Shown here in pieces: positions 1 through 9,461 of a stretch of 34,008 nucleotides of DNA (position 1 is the stretch's first letter; each line of letters begins with the position of its first letter). Origin of the DNA: Kribbella sindirgiensis (GTDB lineage: Bacteria; Actinomycetota; Actinomycetes; Propionibacteriales; Kribbellaceae); NCBI RefSeq assembly GCF_004331435.1, contig NZ_SJKA01000034.1, positions 1 through 34,008 of the forward strand, read 5' to 3'. The translations under genes and the position numbers were made by a program. The notes beneath the pieces were generated by a model that was not told the origin of the DNA, did not search any database, and was given only the letters and a program-made list of their open reading frames with translations.

Positions 1-263
1 AGCTCTCGCGGCATCACAGTCAAACCGGCTTACCGAGCGGCCCACCCCATCTTCCCACCCCCGAGGAGTCGGCGAAGCAGACAAGAGCTTCTGATGTGTG
101 GGTGGTCGGCGCGGCCCCGTTGTGTATGCGTTCTCGATTAGGACGTGTCGAGTGACTGGGTAGCGCACCTGAGCGTGATCGCGCCCGGCGCGTACGGCGT
201 CCCACCGGTGCTCTACCTGTCGAACCGACCCCGGCACCCCGCACAACCCCGTCGCCGCTGTCG

Positions 264-390
264 CTCCCCAAACCAGTTCGGGGAGCCCCGCCCCCGCCGA
301 AAACAGCAGGTGATCCTCCCCAAACCAGTTCGGGGAGCCCCGCCCCCGCCGAAAACAGCAGGTGATCCTCCCCAAACCGGTTTGGGGAGG
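264..390. repeat. 52-bp tandem repeat with a palindromic core, about 2.4 copies
   Basis: Copies begin at 264, 316 and 368. The first two are essentially identical over 52 bp; the third is truncated after the palindrome. Each begins with a dyad. In copies 1 and 2 it is TCCCCAAACCAGTTCGGGGA, an imperfect palindrome. In copy 3 (369-388) it is TCCCCAAACCGGTTTGGGGA, a perfect 20-bp palindrome. The spacer holds a run of C and the sequence GAAAACAGCAGG. It could be a set of operator sites, a group of transcription-stopping hairpins, or a small intergenic repeat family. Nothing in the sequence decides between these. Confidence 0.85.
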
Positions 391-607
391 CCCGCGGCCC
401 GGGAGTCGTGCCCCGGGGAGTCGTGGGCGGCAGTGTGGGTTCACTCTGCTGCCGGTCCAGAGGCGAACCCTGAACTGCGGGGAAACAAAGATGCACATCG
501 CGACGGCAGTTTCTTTCCCAACAAGACAGCTCACCCACTCCGACGACACAACTCGCTGCGAAGGGCGTCGCCGATACCCACGACTCGATGCACCGACCGA
601 TAGCGGC

Positions 608-693
608 AACCGGGAACAGGCATTGGTGACTGGGGACAGGCAGTACCAGGTGCCTACCCGCCATTGCCTGTTCCCTGATCCCGGATCGGGTTG
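608..693. terminator. Large imperfect stem-loop downstream of the hydrolase gene
   Basis: The arms GGGAACAGGCATTGG (612-626) and CCATTGCCTGTTCCC (661-675) pair over 15 bases with one mismatch. The outer bases CAACC (608-612) and GGTTG (689-693) can extend the pairing. The 34-base interior contains a further short pair, AGGCA with TGCCT. It lies about 55 bp past the stop codon of the leftward metallo-beta-lactamase-fold gene, so a role as its terminator is plausible. There is no clear U-tract. Confidence 0.4.
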
Positions 694-746
694 ATTACCG
701 GGTGTCCCGATCGTGGCCCAGCCGTGGTGCTCGAGCGTGTGGTCGG

Positions 747-1406
747 TTACCAGCCGCGTTTGCGCCATTCGGGGAGGTTGGGGCGTTCGGTGCCGAGGGT
801 GGTGTCGGAGCCGTGGCCGGGGTAGACCCAGGTTTCGTCGGGGAGGCCGGCGAAGAGTTTGGACTCGACGTCGTTCAGGAGTGAGGTGAAGCGCTCCGCG
901 TCGCCCTGGGTGTTGCCGACGCCGCCGGGGAACAGCGAGTCGCCGGTGAACAGGTGCGGTGCGCCGTCCGGGTCGTCGTACAGCAGGGCGATCGAGCCGG
1001 GCGTGTGGCCGACGAGGTGGATGACGCGGAGGCTGCACCGGCCGACGGCGATGTGGTCGCCGTCGTCGACGAGCTGGTCCGTGGGGACCGGGATGCCCTC
1101 GGCGTCGTGCCGGCCGGCGACCGTTGTGGCGCCGGTGCGGGCGACGACCTCGGCCAGCGCCTCCCAGTGGTCCTGGTGGCGGTGCGTGGTGATCACTCGC
1201 GCGAGGCCGCCGTCACCGATCAGCCGGAGCAGCGTGTCCGCTTCGTTCGCGGCGTCGATCAGCACCTGCTCGTCGGTCTGCCGGCAGCGCAGCAGGTACG
1301 CGTTGTTGTCCATCGGCCCGACCGCGACCTTGGTGATCATCAAGTGCGCCAGCTCGTGGGTCTGCGCCGCCCCGCCGACCTTCACGTTCCCGTGGTACTC
1401 CGGCAT
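747..1406 (-). CDS. MBL-fold metallo-hydrolase, glyoxalase II-like
   Basis: A 219-residue zinc hydrolase of the metallo-beta-lactamase fold, probably cytoplasmic. The metal-binding signature THRHQDH gives H75, H77, D79 and H80. Further ligands fit GHTPG (H134), TGDSLFPGG (D156) and YPGHG (H198), the pattern of glyoxalase II-like enzymes that hydrolyse thioesters such as S-lactoyl thiols. The substrate is not shown by the sequence. The ATG at 1406 was chosen because it follows GGAGAGG at good spacing and removes a low-complexity upstream extension. It is divergent from uvrA, a neighbourhood common in actinobacteria, and the 215 bp between the two start codons carry a LexA box. The length is normal for the family. 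Confidence 0.9.
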   Translation of the reverse strand: MPEYHGNVKVGGAAQTHELAHLMITKVAVGPMDNNAYLLRCRQTDEQVLIDAANEADTLLRLIGDGGLARVITTHRHQDHWEALAEVVARTGATTVAGRHDAEGIPVPTDQLVDDGDHIAVGRCSLRVIHLVGHTPGSIALLYDDPDGAPHLFTGDSLFPGGVGNTQGDAERFTSLLNDVESKLFAGLPDETWVYPGHGSDTTLGTERPNLPEWRKRGW

Positions 1407-1482
1407 CTCGCCTCTCCCTGATCTCGGTGACACGCCGATCCTCGCACCTCCGGACCACCGGTGCACCGACCACCCGTCGCGA

Positions 1483-1498
1483 TCGAATATACTTTCGA
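1483..1498. promoter_or_regulatory. LexA (SOS) box in the uvrA control region
   Basis: TCGAATATACTTTCGA is a near-perfect dyad matching 10 of the 12 defined positions of the mycobacterial-type SOS box TCGAAC-N4-GTTCGA. It contains TATACT (1488-1493), a good -10 hexamer reading toward uvrA, and on the other strand TATATT reading toward the hydrolase, so bound LexA should block transcription. uvrA is a classic SOS gene, which supports the call. The site lies 124 bp before the chosen uvrA GTG and 76 bp before the hydrolase ATG. Confidence 0.8.
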
Positions 1499-1621
1499 AG
1501 AGGCCTCCGGATCCGGCAGGCGGAAGTTTTTGTCGGTGGGCCTCGTTAGCATGACCGGGCATACCAGAGAACCATGCAGAGCACCGCCTGGAACCCCTCG
1601 AGAACCGCTGAGAGTGAGCTT

Positions 1622-4672
<3,051 letters not shown>

Positions 4673-4690
4673 GCGGCGTTCCAGGGCTGA

Positions 4691-5587
4691 TCAGCGGCGG
4701 AAGAGTTGCTGCCAGAGGTGCCGGACCCAGGTGCGGCGCGGTGACGGAAGCAACGCCGCCGGCAGCATGACGCCCGGCGGCTTCGCGAGGGTGACCGGCA
4801 CCTGCACCATGCGGTCACCCTGCAGCCAGTACAGGTCGGGACTGCACTGGTCCGGTGCGTCGCGATACGTGTCGGCGACGTACCGCGCCAACCGGTCCGC
4901 GGCCTGCTGTCCCGCGTCGGCGTCGCAGAACGCGACGGTGCTCAGCCTCGGGACGCCGACCAGGACACCCAGTCCGATGGAGGCCTGAGGCAACAACTTC
5001 TCGCGGTCGACGATCGCCATCGACACCAGCGGGTCGTCGTCGCGGGAGAGCACCGAGAAGCCGTCGTGCTCGACCGGCCGCAGATCCGAGATGTGCTCCA
5101 GCGTCAGCTGCACCGGCGACGGTACGTCGGGATCACCGAGTCCGAGCATGGAGCGCCGGACGATGGTCAGCCGGTGATAGTCCGCACCGGTACCGACGAA
5201 CACCACGACTTCGAAGTGGTCGCCGAACGGGATCAGGGCATCGGCCACCGGGCCGGACGTCCGTGCCGACCAGCCGCGTTGCAGGAGCATTGCGCGCTGG
5301 CGGACCGCTACATCACCGAACCGGTGCTCCTGGGTCGCCAGCTCGCCCTCCGCGACGACCGCGCGCAGCCACGCCTCGATCTGCTCGGCCCACAACTGCT
5401 GCGGGAGCTGACGGCACCGGTCGATGATCTCGCCGAGGCCGACGACCGCCGACATCTGCAACGCGCCGCGGCCCCAGCCGACCTCGACCGTCCGTTCGGC
5501 GGTGTCGACGACGCAGCCCGGCATCCACATCGGCGCCAGGTCCGCGATCGCCTTCAGAACCGTCGAATCGTTCGTCGTACCAGTCAT
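4691..5587 (-). CDS. Protein of unknown function, 298 residues
   Basis: I do not recognise a family with confidence. The protein is soluble with no signal peptide or membrane segment. Its layout is an N-terminal alpha/beta part, a middle segment with repeated hydrophobic strands (FEVVVFVGTG, LTIVRRSML), then SMAIVDREKL and a helix-strand end with YWLQGDRMVQVPV, closing in a basic tail rich in Arg and Trp. The alternation faintly resembles DUF1444-type proteins, but I cannot confirm this. The ATG at 5587 was chosen over an upstream in-frame ATG because GGAGAGG precedes it and the extension would run into the divergent gene. It ends 18 bp from uvrA (convergent) and is divergent from the MinD-like gene with 84 bp between starts, which suggests a functional link to that partner. 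Confidence 0.75.
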   Translation of the reverse strand: MTGTTNDSTVLKAIADLAPMWMPGCVVDTAERTVEVGWGRGALQMSAVVGLGEIIDRCRQLPQQLWAEQIEAWLRAVVAEGELATQEHRFGDVAVRQRAMLLQRGWSARTSGPVADALIPFGDHFEVVVFVGTGADYHRLTIVRRSMLGLGDPDVPSPVQLTLEHISDLRPVEHDGFSVLSRDDDPLVSMAIVDREKLLPQASIGLGVLVGVPRLSTVAFCDADAGQQAADRLARYVADTYRDAPDQCSPDLYWLQGDRMVQVPVTLAKPPGVMLPAALLPSPRRTWVRHLWQQLFRR

Positions 5588-5671
5588 CTCCAGGCCTCTC
5601 CCACCACTAAAGTGTGCCGGGCATCCATTCGGTACGGTGCAGGGGGAAACCTTAGTCGTGAGATCGGGGCG

Positions 5672-6745
5672 ATGACTGAATCCGACTGGCAGGCGGACAT
5701 GCTGCGCCGGCTCTCCGCGCAGCCCACCCCACCTGACCAGCCCCAAGACCCCAGCCCTCCGCAACACTCAGAACAACCCCCGCATGACTCCTCACCACCA
5801 CCCGCCCCACAGCCTCCGTCCCAGCGACAACCAGCTCAGCAGCCCCAGGACCCGCAGCCGTACCAGCCCCAGTACCAGCAGCCGCAGCCGCAGCCGCAGC
5901 CGTACGAGGGGGAGCAGTCGCCGCGGGCTGAGTGGGGACGGCAGACGCGGGACGATGGGGAGTCGGTGTTCGACAGGTTCCGGCGGGTTGCGTCCGAGGC
6001 GGCGTACCTGGTCGGCGGGTCCGGGCGCTTGCAGCACGACGTCGACCTGATCGCGACCTGCCGCCGTCCGATCGGGATCACGCGCCACGTCGGCGTGACC
6101 AGCCCGGTGGTGAACGGCGGCGCGTCGACAGTCACAGCACTGCTGGCAACAACGCTGGCCGCCCAGCGCGCGGACCGGGTACTCGCAGTCGACGTGGATC
6201 CGGGCGGCGCCGAGTTGTCGCGTCGGCTCGAGCTGACCCGCGGCTCCGGCGCGATCGAGGGTGCGAACCTGGTCCGCAGCGATCCCACCGTCCCAGCGCT
6301 CCGATCGACGCTCGCCGCCGCGCAGAGCCAGGGCGCCCGTGACGTCGGGCTCGCGGTCGTGGACTGTCCGGGAACCATGTTCGACGAGATCGCGACCGAG
6401 ATGGCGAACACGGGACACTGCACGGTCCTCGTCGTACCGTCGGTGCCGCACCTCGCGGCGTACTGCCTGCAGCAACTCGATCAGCTCGCGCCCGCCGGAC
6501 AGGATGTGCTGCTGAACCGGGGTGTCGTCGTGATCACGGTGGTCGACAGCTCCACGGCCGGTACGGCGCGTTGGCTGAGCGACGCGTTCCGCGAGCGCGG
6601 GCTCGACTCCGTCGTGGTGCCGTACGACCCGCACATCGCCGGCGCCTGGCCGCTGCACTCGAGCGAACTGGAGACCGGGACCCGGCGCGCCGTGCTGGAA
6701 CTCGCCGCCCGGGTCGTCGGGATCGTGACGGGAACTGCCAGCTGA
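5672..6745 (+). CDS. MinD/ParA-like protein with Pro/Gln-rich N-terminus and degenerate P-loop
   Basis: 357 residues. Residues 15-85 are very rich in Pro and Gln and are probably disordered. From about 133 a deviant-Walker P-loop fold follows: the first strand and loop read VGVTSPVVNGGASTV (140-154), then RVLAVDVDPGGAELSRRL (169-186), a switch-like VVDCPG (229-234) and TVLVVPS. Family members normally have KGGxGKT/S; here the loop has NGGAST and no lysine, so ATP binding or hydrolysis may be altered or lost. Pro-rich MinD-like proteins of this shape (EspI-like) occur beside type VII secretion genes, but no ESX gene is present here. Positioning or scaffolding at the membrane is a guess. The ATG at 5672 was chosen because the composition changes sharply there; upstream sequence in this frame is antisense to the divergent neighbour. 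Confidence 0.8.
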   Translation: MTESDWQADMLRRLSAQPTPPDQPQDPSPPQHSEQPPHDSSPPPAPQPPSQRQPAQQPQDPQPYQPQYQQPQPQPQPYEGEQSPRAEWGRQTRDDGESVFDRFRRVASEAAYLVGGSGRLQHDVDLIATCRRPIGITRHVGVTSPVVNGGASTVTALLATTLAAQRADRVLAVDVDPGGAELSRRLELTRGSGAIEGANLVRSDPTVPALRSTLAAAQSQGARDVGLAVVDCPGTMFDEIATEMANTGHCTVLVVPSVPHLAAYCLQQLDQLAPAGQDVLLNRGVVVITVVDSSTAGTARWLSDAFRERGLDSVVVPYDPHIAGAWPLHSSELETGTRRAVLELAARVVGIVTGTAS

Positions 6746-6871
6746 TTCACAGCAAACCTTCAAACTGCGGTTCAATCCTGATCGCGGTGAACCGTTCGGC
6801 CGATCCGGTCGTTTGACTCGGTATATAGCGTTCAACTACTTCGATCAGCAGGCTCCTGGAGGTCCAGATTC

Positions 6872-7441
6872 ATGAGCGATGACACGATGGCACCACCCAC
6901 CACTCCGCAACAGGCCACCCCGGCGGCCAAGGCGGCCGACGGTCTCCGCGACCGGAGGACGGTGCTGCGCTGCGCGGCGATGGTCGCGCTCGCGGGGGCC
7001 GGCGCGCCGATCCTCGCGGCCTGCGGTGGTGGCGACGACGCCGCGGGCGGCGGTACGACGCCGTCGGCCGGCGGGTCGAGCACGGCGCCGAGCGCCGGCG
7101 CATCGTCCAGTGCGTCGTCGAGCGCCCCGTCGTCGAGTGCGCCGGCCAGTGGCGGATCGGTGCTCGGCCCGGTGTCCGACGTACCGGTCGGTGGCGGGAA
7201 GGTGTTCACCGACGCGAAGGTCGTGGTGACGCAGCCGACCGCGGGTCAGTACAAGGGCTTCTCCGCGGTGTGTACGCACCAGGGCAACCCGATCGGCTCG
7301 GTGGAGAACGGCCAGATCATCTGCCCGTTCCACAACAGCCACTTCAGCATCACCGACGGCAGCCCGGTCAGCGGCCCGGCCCAGACCGCGCTCCCCGCCG
7401 TCAACGTCAAGGTCGACGGCACCAACATCGTCGAGGCCTGA
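6872..7441 (+). CDS. Rieske [2Fe-2S] protein, Tat-type lipoprotein
   Basis: A 189-residue exported iron-sulfur electron carrier. A twin-arginine signal (RRTVL, Arg28-29) and hydrophobic stretch end in a lipobox LAAC with the lipidated Cys at 51, so the protein should fold in the cytoplasm and be anchored outside. A linker rich in Gly, Ser and Pro (52-98) leads to the Rieske domain. Cluster ligands are C134 and H136 (CTHQGNP) and C151 and H154 (CPFHNSHF). The two cysteines that form a disulfide in bc1-type Rieske proteins are absent, so it belongs to the simpler small Rieske group common in actinobacteria. The redox partner is unknown. CTGGAGG before the ATG is an acceptable ribosome site. Upstream, TTGACT at 6813-6818 may be a -35 element, with only a weak -10 (TACTTC) after it. 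Confidence 0.92.
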   Translation: MSDDTMAPPTTPQQATPAAKAADGLRDRRTVLRCAAMVALAGAGAPILAACGGGDDAAGGGTTPSAGGSSTAPSAGASSSASSSAPSSSAPASGGSVLGPVSDVPVGGGKVFTDAKVVVTQPTAGQYKGFSAVCTHQGNPIGSVENGQIICPFHNSHFSITDGSPVSGPAQTALPAVNVKVDGTNIVEA

Positions 7442-7554
7442 CCCATTTGCCTGGCTGACCAGCCAAATTGGTGGGTCAGCCAGGCAAATGGGGGGTTCCC
7501 CACCCGGAATCAGGGTGGGGAACCCCCCCATTTCATGGGTCAACCCAGGAAATG
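7442..7554. terminator. Three consecutive hairpins between convergent genes
   Basis: Hairpin 1 has perfect 19-bp arms at 7442-7460 and 7474-7492. Hairpin 2 has perfect 16-bp arms at 7490-7505 and 7513-7528 with a 7-base loop. Hairpin 3 has 12-bp arms at 7529-7540 and 7543-7554 with one mismatch. Together they fill nearly all the space between the Rieske gene and the convergent subtilisin gene. Because each is a dyad, the block can act as a terminator in both directions. Hairpins 1 and 3 share CCCATTT at the base and GGGTCA near the tip, so they may be related. Confidence 0.85.
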
Positions 7555-7556
7555 CG

Positions 7557-8771
7557 TTACGACTGGTCGGAGGCTCCGACGTACAGCAGCTTGTTCGGGG
7601 AGCCTTCGCCCGGGTCGCCGACCTTGTCGGCCGTCGAGGTGTCGAGCAGCGCCTTGGCGACATCGGCCGGCGTGGCGTCCGGGTGGCCGGCCAGGTACAG
7701 CGCGACCCCGCCGGCGACGTGCGGCGTGGCCATCGACGTACCGCTCATCTTCGCGGTGGCGTCCGGGTCGGTGATGCCGACCGAGGTGATGTCGACACCC
7801 GGCGCGAACAGGTCCACGCACTTGCCGAAGTTCGAGAACTCCGCGCGCTTGTCCTGGTCGTCGGTGGCGCCGACGGTGATCGCCGAGGGCTCCCGGGACG
7901 GCGAGCCCTGGCAGGCGTCCGCGCTTTCATTGCCGGCAGCAACGGCGTAGGTGACGCCGGAGTCGACCGAGGCCTTGACCGCCGAGTCGAGCGCGTCGTC
8001 GGCGCCGCCGCCGAGGCTCATGTTCGCGACCGCCGGCTTCTTGGCGTTCTTGGTCACCCAGTCGATCCCGGCCACGACGGACTCGGTCGAGCCGGAGCCC
8101 TTGCAGTCGAGGACCCGGACGCCGAAGACCTTCGCGCCCTTGGCCAGGCCGTACGTCGAACCCGCGATCGTGCCGGCCACGTGGCTGCCGTGACCCATGC
8201 AGTCCACGCCGTTCTGGCCGTCGCCGACGGTGTCGGTGCCGACCGACGCGCGGTCGCCGAAGTCCTTGTGGGCCGCGTAGATCCCGGTGTCGATCACGTA
8301 GACGTTCACGTTCTCGGCGGTGGTCGACGCCTCGTACTTCTTGTCCAGCGGCAGGTCGCGCTGGTCGGTACGGTCCAGGCCCCACGGCGGGTCGTCCTGG
8401 CTGACCGTGATCTTCTGGTTCTGCTGGACGAACGCGACCCGCTTGTCACCGGCCAGCTTCTTCGCCTGCTCCTCGGTCATACCGGCCGAGAAGCCCTTGA
8501 TCGACGCGTCGAACTGCTTCTTGACCTTGACGTCGTAGCTGGTGGCCAGGCTCTGCGTCGCGGCCCGGGTCTGGGCCCGCGAGGTCTGGCCGGCCAGGAC
8601 GACGATGTAGCTGCCGGGGATCGCGTTGGAGCTACCGGCGCCGCGGATCGTGACGGGAGCGGTTTGCGACGCGTCACTGCCGGCCGCGGTAACGGCGATT
8701 CCGGTGACTGCGAGCGCGGACGCAGCGACCGCTCCCAGTAAGGTGCGTGGTCTGCTAAGGGATGGGGACAT
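7557..8771 (-). CDS. Secreted S8 family serine protease (subtilisin-like) with I9 propeptide
   Basis: 404 residues. A Sec signal peptide (1-35) is followed by an inhibitor I9-type propeptide (about 52-123, with YIVVL and the GFSAGMTEEQ segment) that should act as a folding chaperone and be cleaved. The catalytic domain has the triad D161 (VIDTGI), H194 (GHGSHVAG) and S346 (GTSMATPH), plus oxyanion N281 (AAGNES). This is the proteinase K-like layout. Five cysteines (191, 223, 287, 318 and nearby) could form disulfides in the secreted enzyme. There is no C-terminal attachment domain, so it is probably released and digests extracellular protein. The gene ends 2 bp from the hairpin block shared with the Rieske gene and has its own upstream region. 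Confidence 0.95.
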   Translation of the reverse strand: MSPSLSRPRTLLGAVAASALAVTGIAVTAAGSDASQTAPVTIRGAGSSNAIPGSYIVVLAGQTSRAQTRAATQSLATSYDVKVKKQFDASIKGFSAGMTEEQAKKLAGDKRVAFVQQNQKITVSQDDPPWGLDRTDQRDLPLDKKYEASTTAENVNVYVIDTGIYAAHKDFGDRASVGTDTVGDGQNGVDCMGHGSHVAGTIAGSTYGLAKGAKVFGVRVLDCKGSGSTESVVAGIDWVTKNAKKPAVANMSLGGGADDALDSAVKASVDSGVTYAVAAGNESADACQGSPSREPSAITVGATDDQDKRAEFSNFGKCVDLFAPGVDITSVGITDPDATAKMSGTSMATPHVAGGVALYLAGHPDATPADVAKALLDTSTADKVGDPGEGSPNKLLYVGASDQS

Positions 8772-8920
8772 GGGCGGAACTCCCTCGAGTCAGCGCAAGG
8801 CCTTGTTGCCTCACGCAAAGGACCTGCGCATCTACCCTGGTGCACACGCTAGGGAGTGCGCCCATCCCAGCCGGGGGTCAACTCAGCCTTATGGGCAAAC
8901 CCGCAATACGACCGCAATCT

Positions 8921-9376
8921 TCAGCCGGTTTGCCGAGCCTGGTGATTGGAGAACTTCCGCGCCGCGAACTCGTACGCCTCGGCGATCAGCGGCCGCAGCT
9001 GGTCCAGACCGGTCGGGTCGACGATCGCGACCCAGTGCTGAGCGGCATAGAACGGATGCGGCATCAGTACGTCGCGGGCGGCGTAGTCGTGGCCCGAGTC
9101 GAGGACCCAGTCGGCGTCGCGCTCGGTCGGCACCGGTCCGAACAGCGAGGTGTACGTCGTCTTGGTGAGGCCGAGGTTGAGACGCCAGGACCCGGCCTCG
9201 TCGAGGTGCGACACCCTCTCGTAGTGGTCGCCGGTGACGATGGTGGCGAACGGCTGCTGGCGTTCGGGTGGCAGGTCGCCGGCCGGGTCGTACAGATAGA
9301 ACAGGTCGTCCTGGGCCTCGAGCACCCGGACGCCATCGTACGCGCGAAAGATCCGATCGAGTTCGTCGACAGTCAT
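8921..9376 (-). CDS. DUF6194 family protein
   Basis: 151 residues, cytoplasmic, with no signal or membrane segment. The pattern QPFATIVTGDHYERVSHLD, a strand segment WRLNLGLTK, then LMPHPFYAAQHWVAIVDP matches proteins of the DUF6194 family as I know it, which resemble small DNA-binding or MmcQ/YjbR-like folds. The biochemical role is not known. The ATG at 9376 follows GAAGG closely. The gene is divergent from uvrC, and the 82 bp between the two starts must hold both promoters. The length is normal for the family. Confidence 0.8.
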   Translation of the reverse strand: MTVDELDRIFRAYDGVRVLEAQDDLFYLYDPAGDLPPERQQPFATIVTGDHYERVSHLDEAGSWRLNLGLTKTTYTSLFGPVPTERDADWVLDSGHDYAARDVLMPHPFYAAQHWVAIVDPTGLDQLRPLIAEAYEFAARKFSNHQARQTG

Positions 9377-9446
9377 ACCTTCAAGTCTGTCATTGAACCT
9401 ACAGTAGACACTTTGCCGCGATTCCGGATTTGTCGGCGCACCGAAC

Positions 9447-9461
9447 TAGGGTGGTTGGGTG
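9447..9461 (+). promoter_or_regulatory. Candidate leaderless promoter of uvrC
   Basis: TAGGGT (9447-9452) fits the actinobacterial -10 pattern TANNNT and lies exactly six bases before the GTG at 9459, which would place the transcript start on the start codon. No convincing -35 is visible. The overlapping AGGGTGG could instead be a ribosome-binding site, so the two readings compete. Confidence 0.45.

Larger units (their letters stand above)
1..746. other. Left-edge region without a convincing gene
   Basis: No reading frame here looks like a real protein. The open frames on both strands are rich in Arg, Pro and Gly, match no family I know, and are mostly translations of a repeat. The region contains a 52-bp tandem repeat (264-390), a direct repeat GGGAGTCGTG at 401-410 and 416-425, and a stem-loop (608-693) just past the end of the leftward hydrolase gene. 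It may be the 3' flank of a gene outside the window or decayed sequence. I see no RNA gene in it. Confidence 0.6.

Noticed and set aside
20..664. Long open frames on both strands (214 and 152 codons) in the left-edge region
   Set aside because: They translate the tandem repeat and GC-rich sequence, have unlikely Arg/Pro/Gly composition, lack ribosome sites and resemble no family.
6769..6793. Short inverted repeat GGTTCA...TGAACC before the Rieske gene
   Set aside because: Six-base arms 13 bases apart are too weak to call an operator in GC-rich DNA without conservation data.
7488..8741. A 417-codon open frame antisense to the subtilisin gene
   Set aside because: It begins inside the terminator hairpins and its composition is that of reversed GC-rich codons.
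9377..9458. Possible LexA box upstream of uvrC
   Set aside because: TTGAACCTACAGTAG has only one half-site; the second half GTTC is missing.
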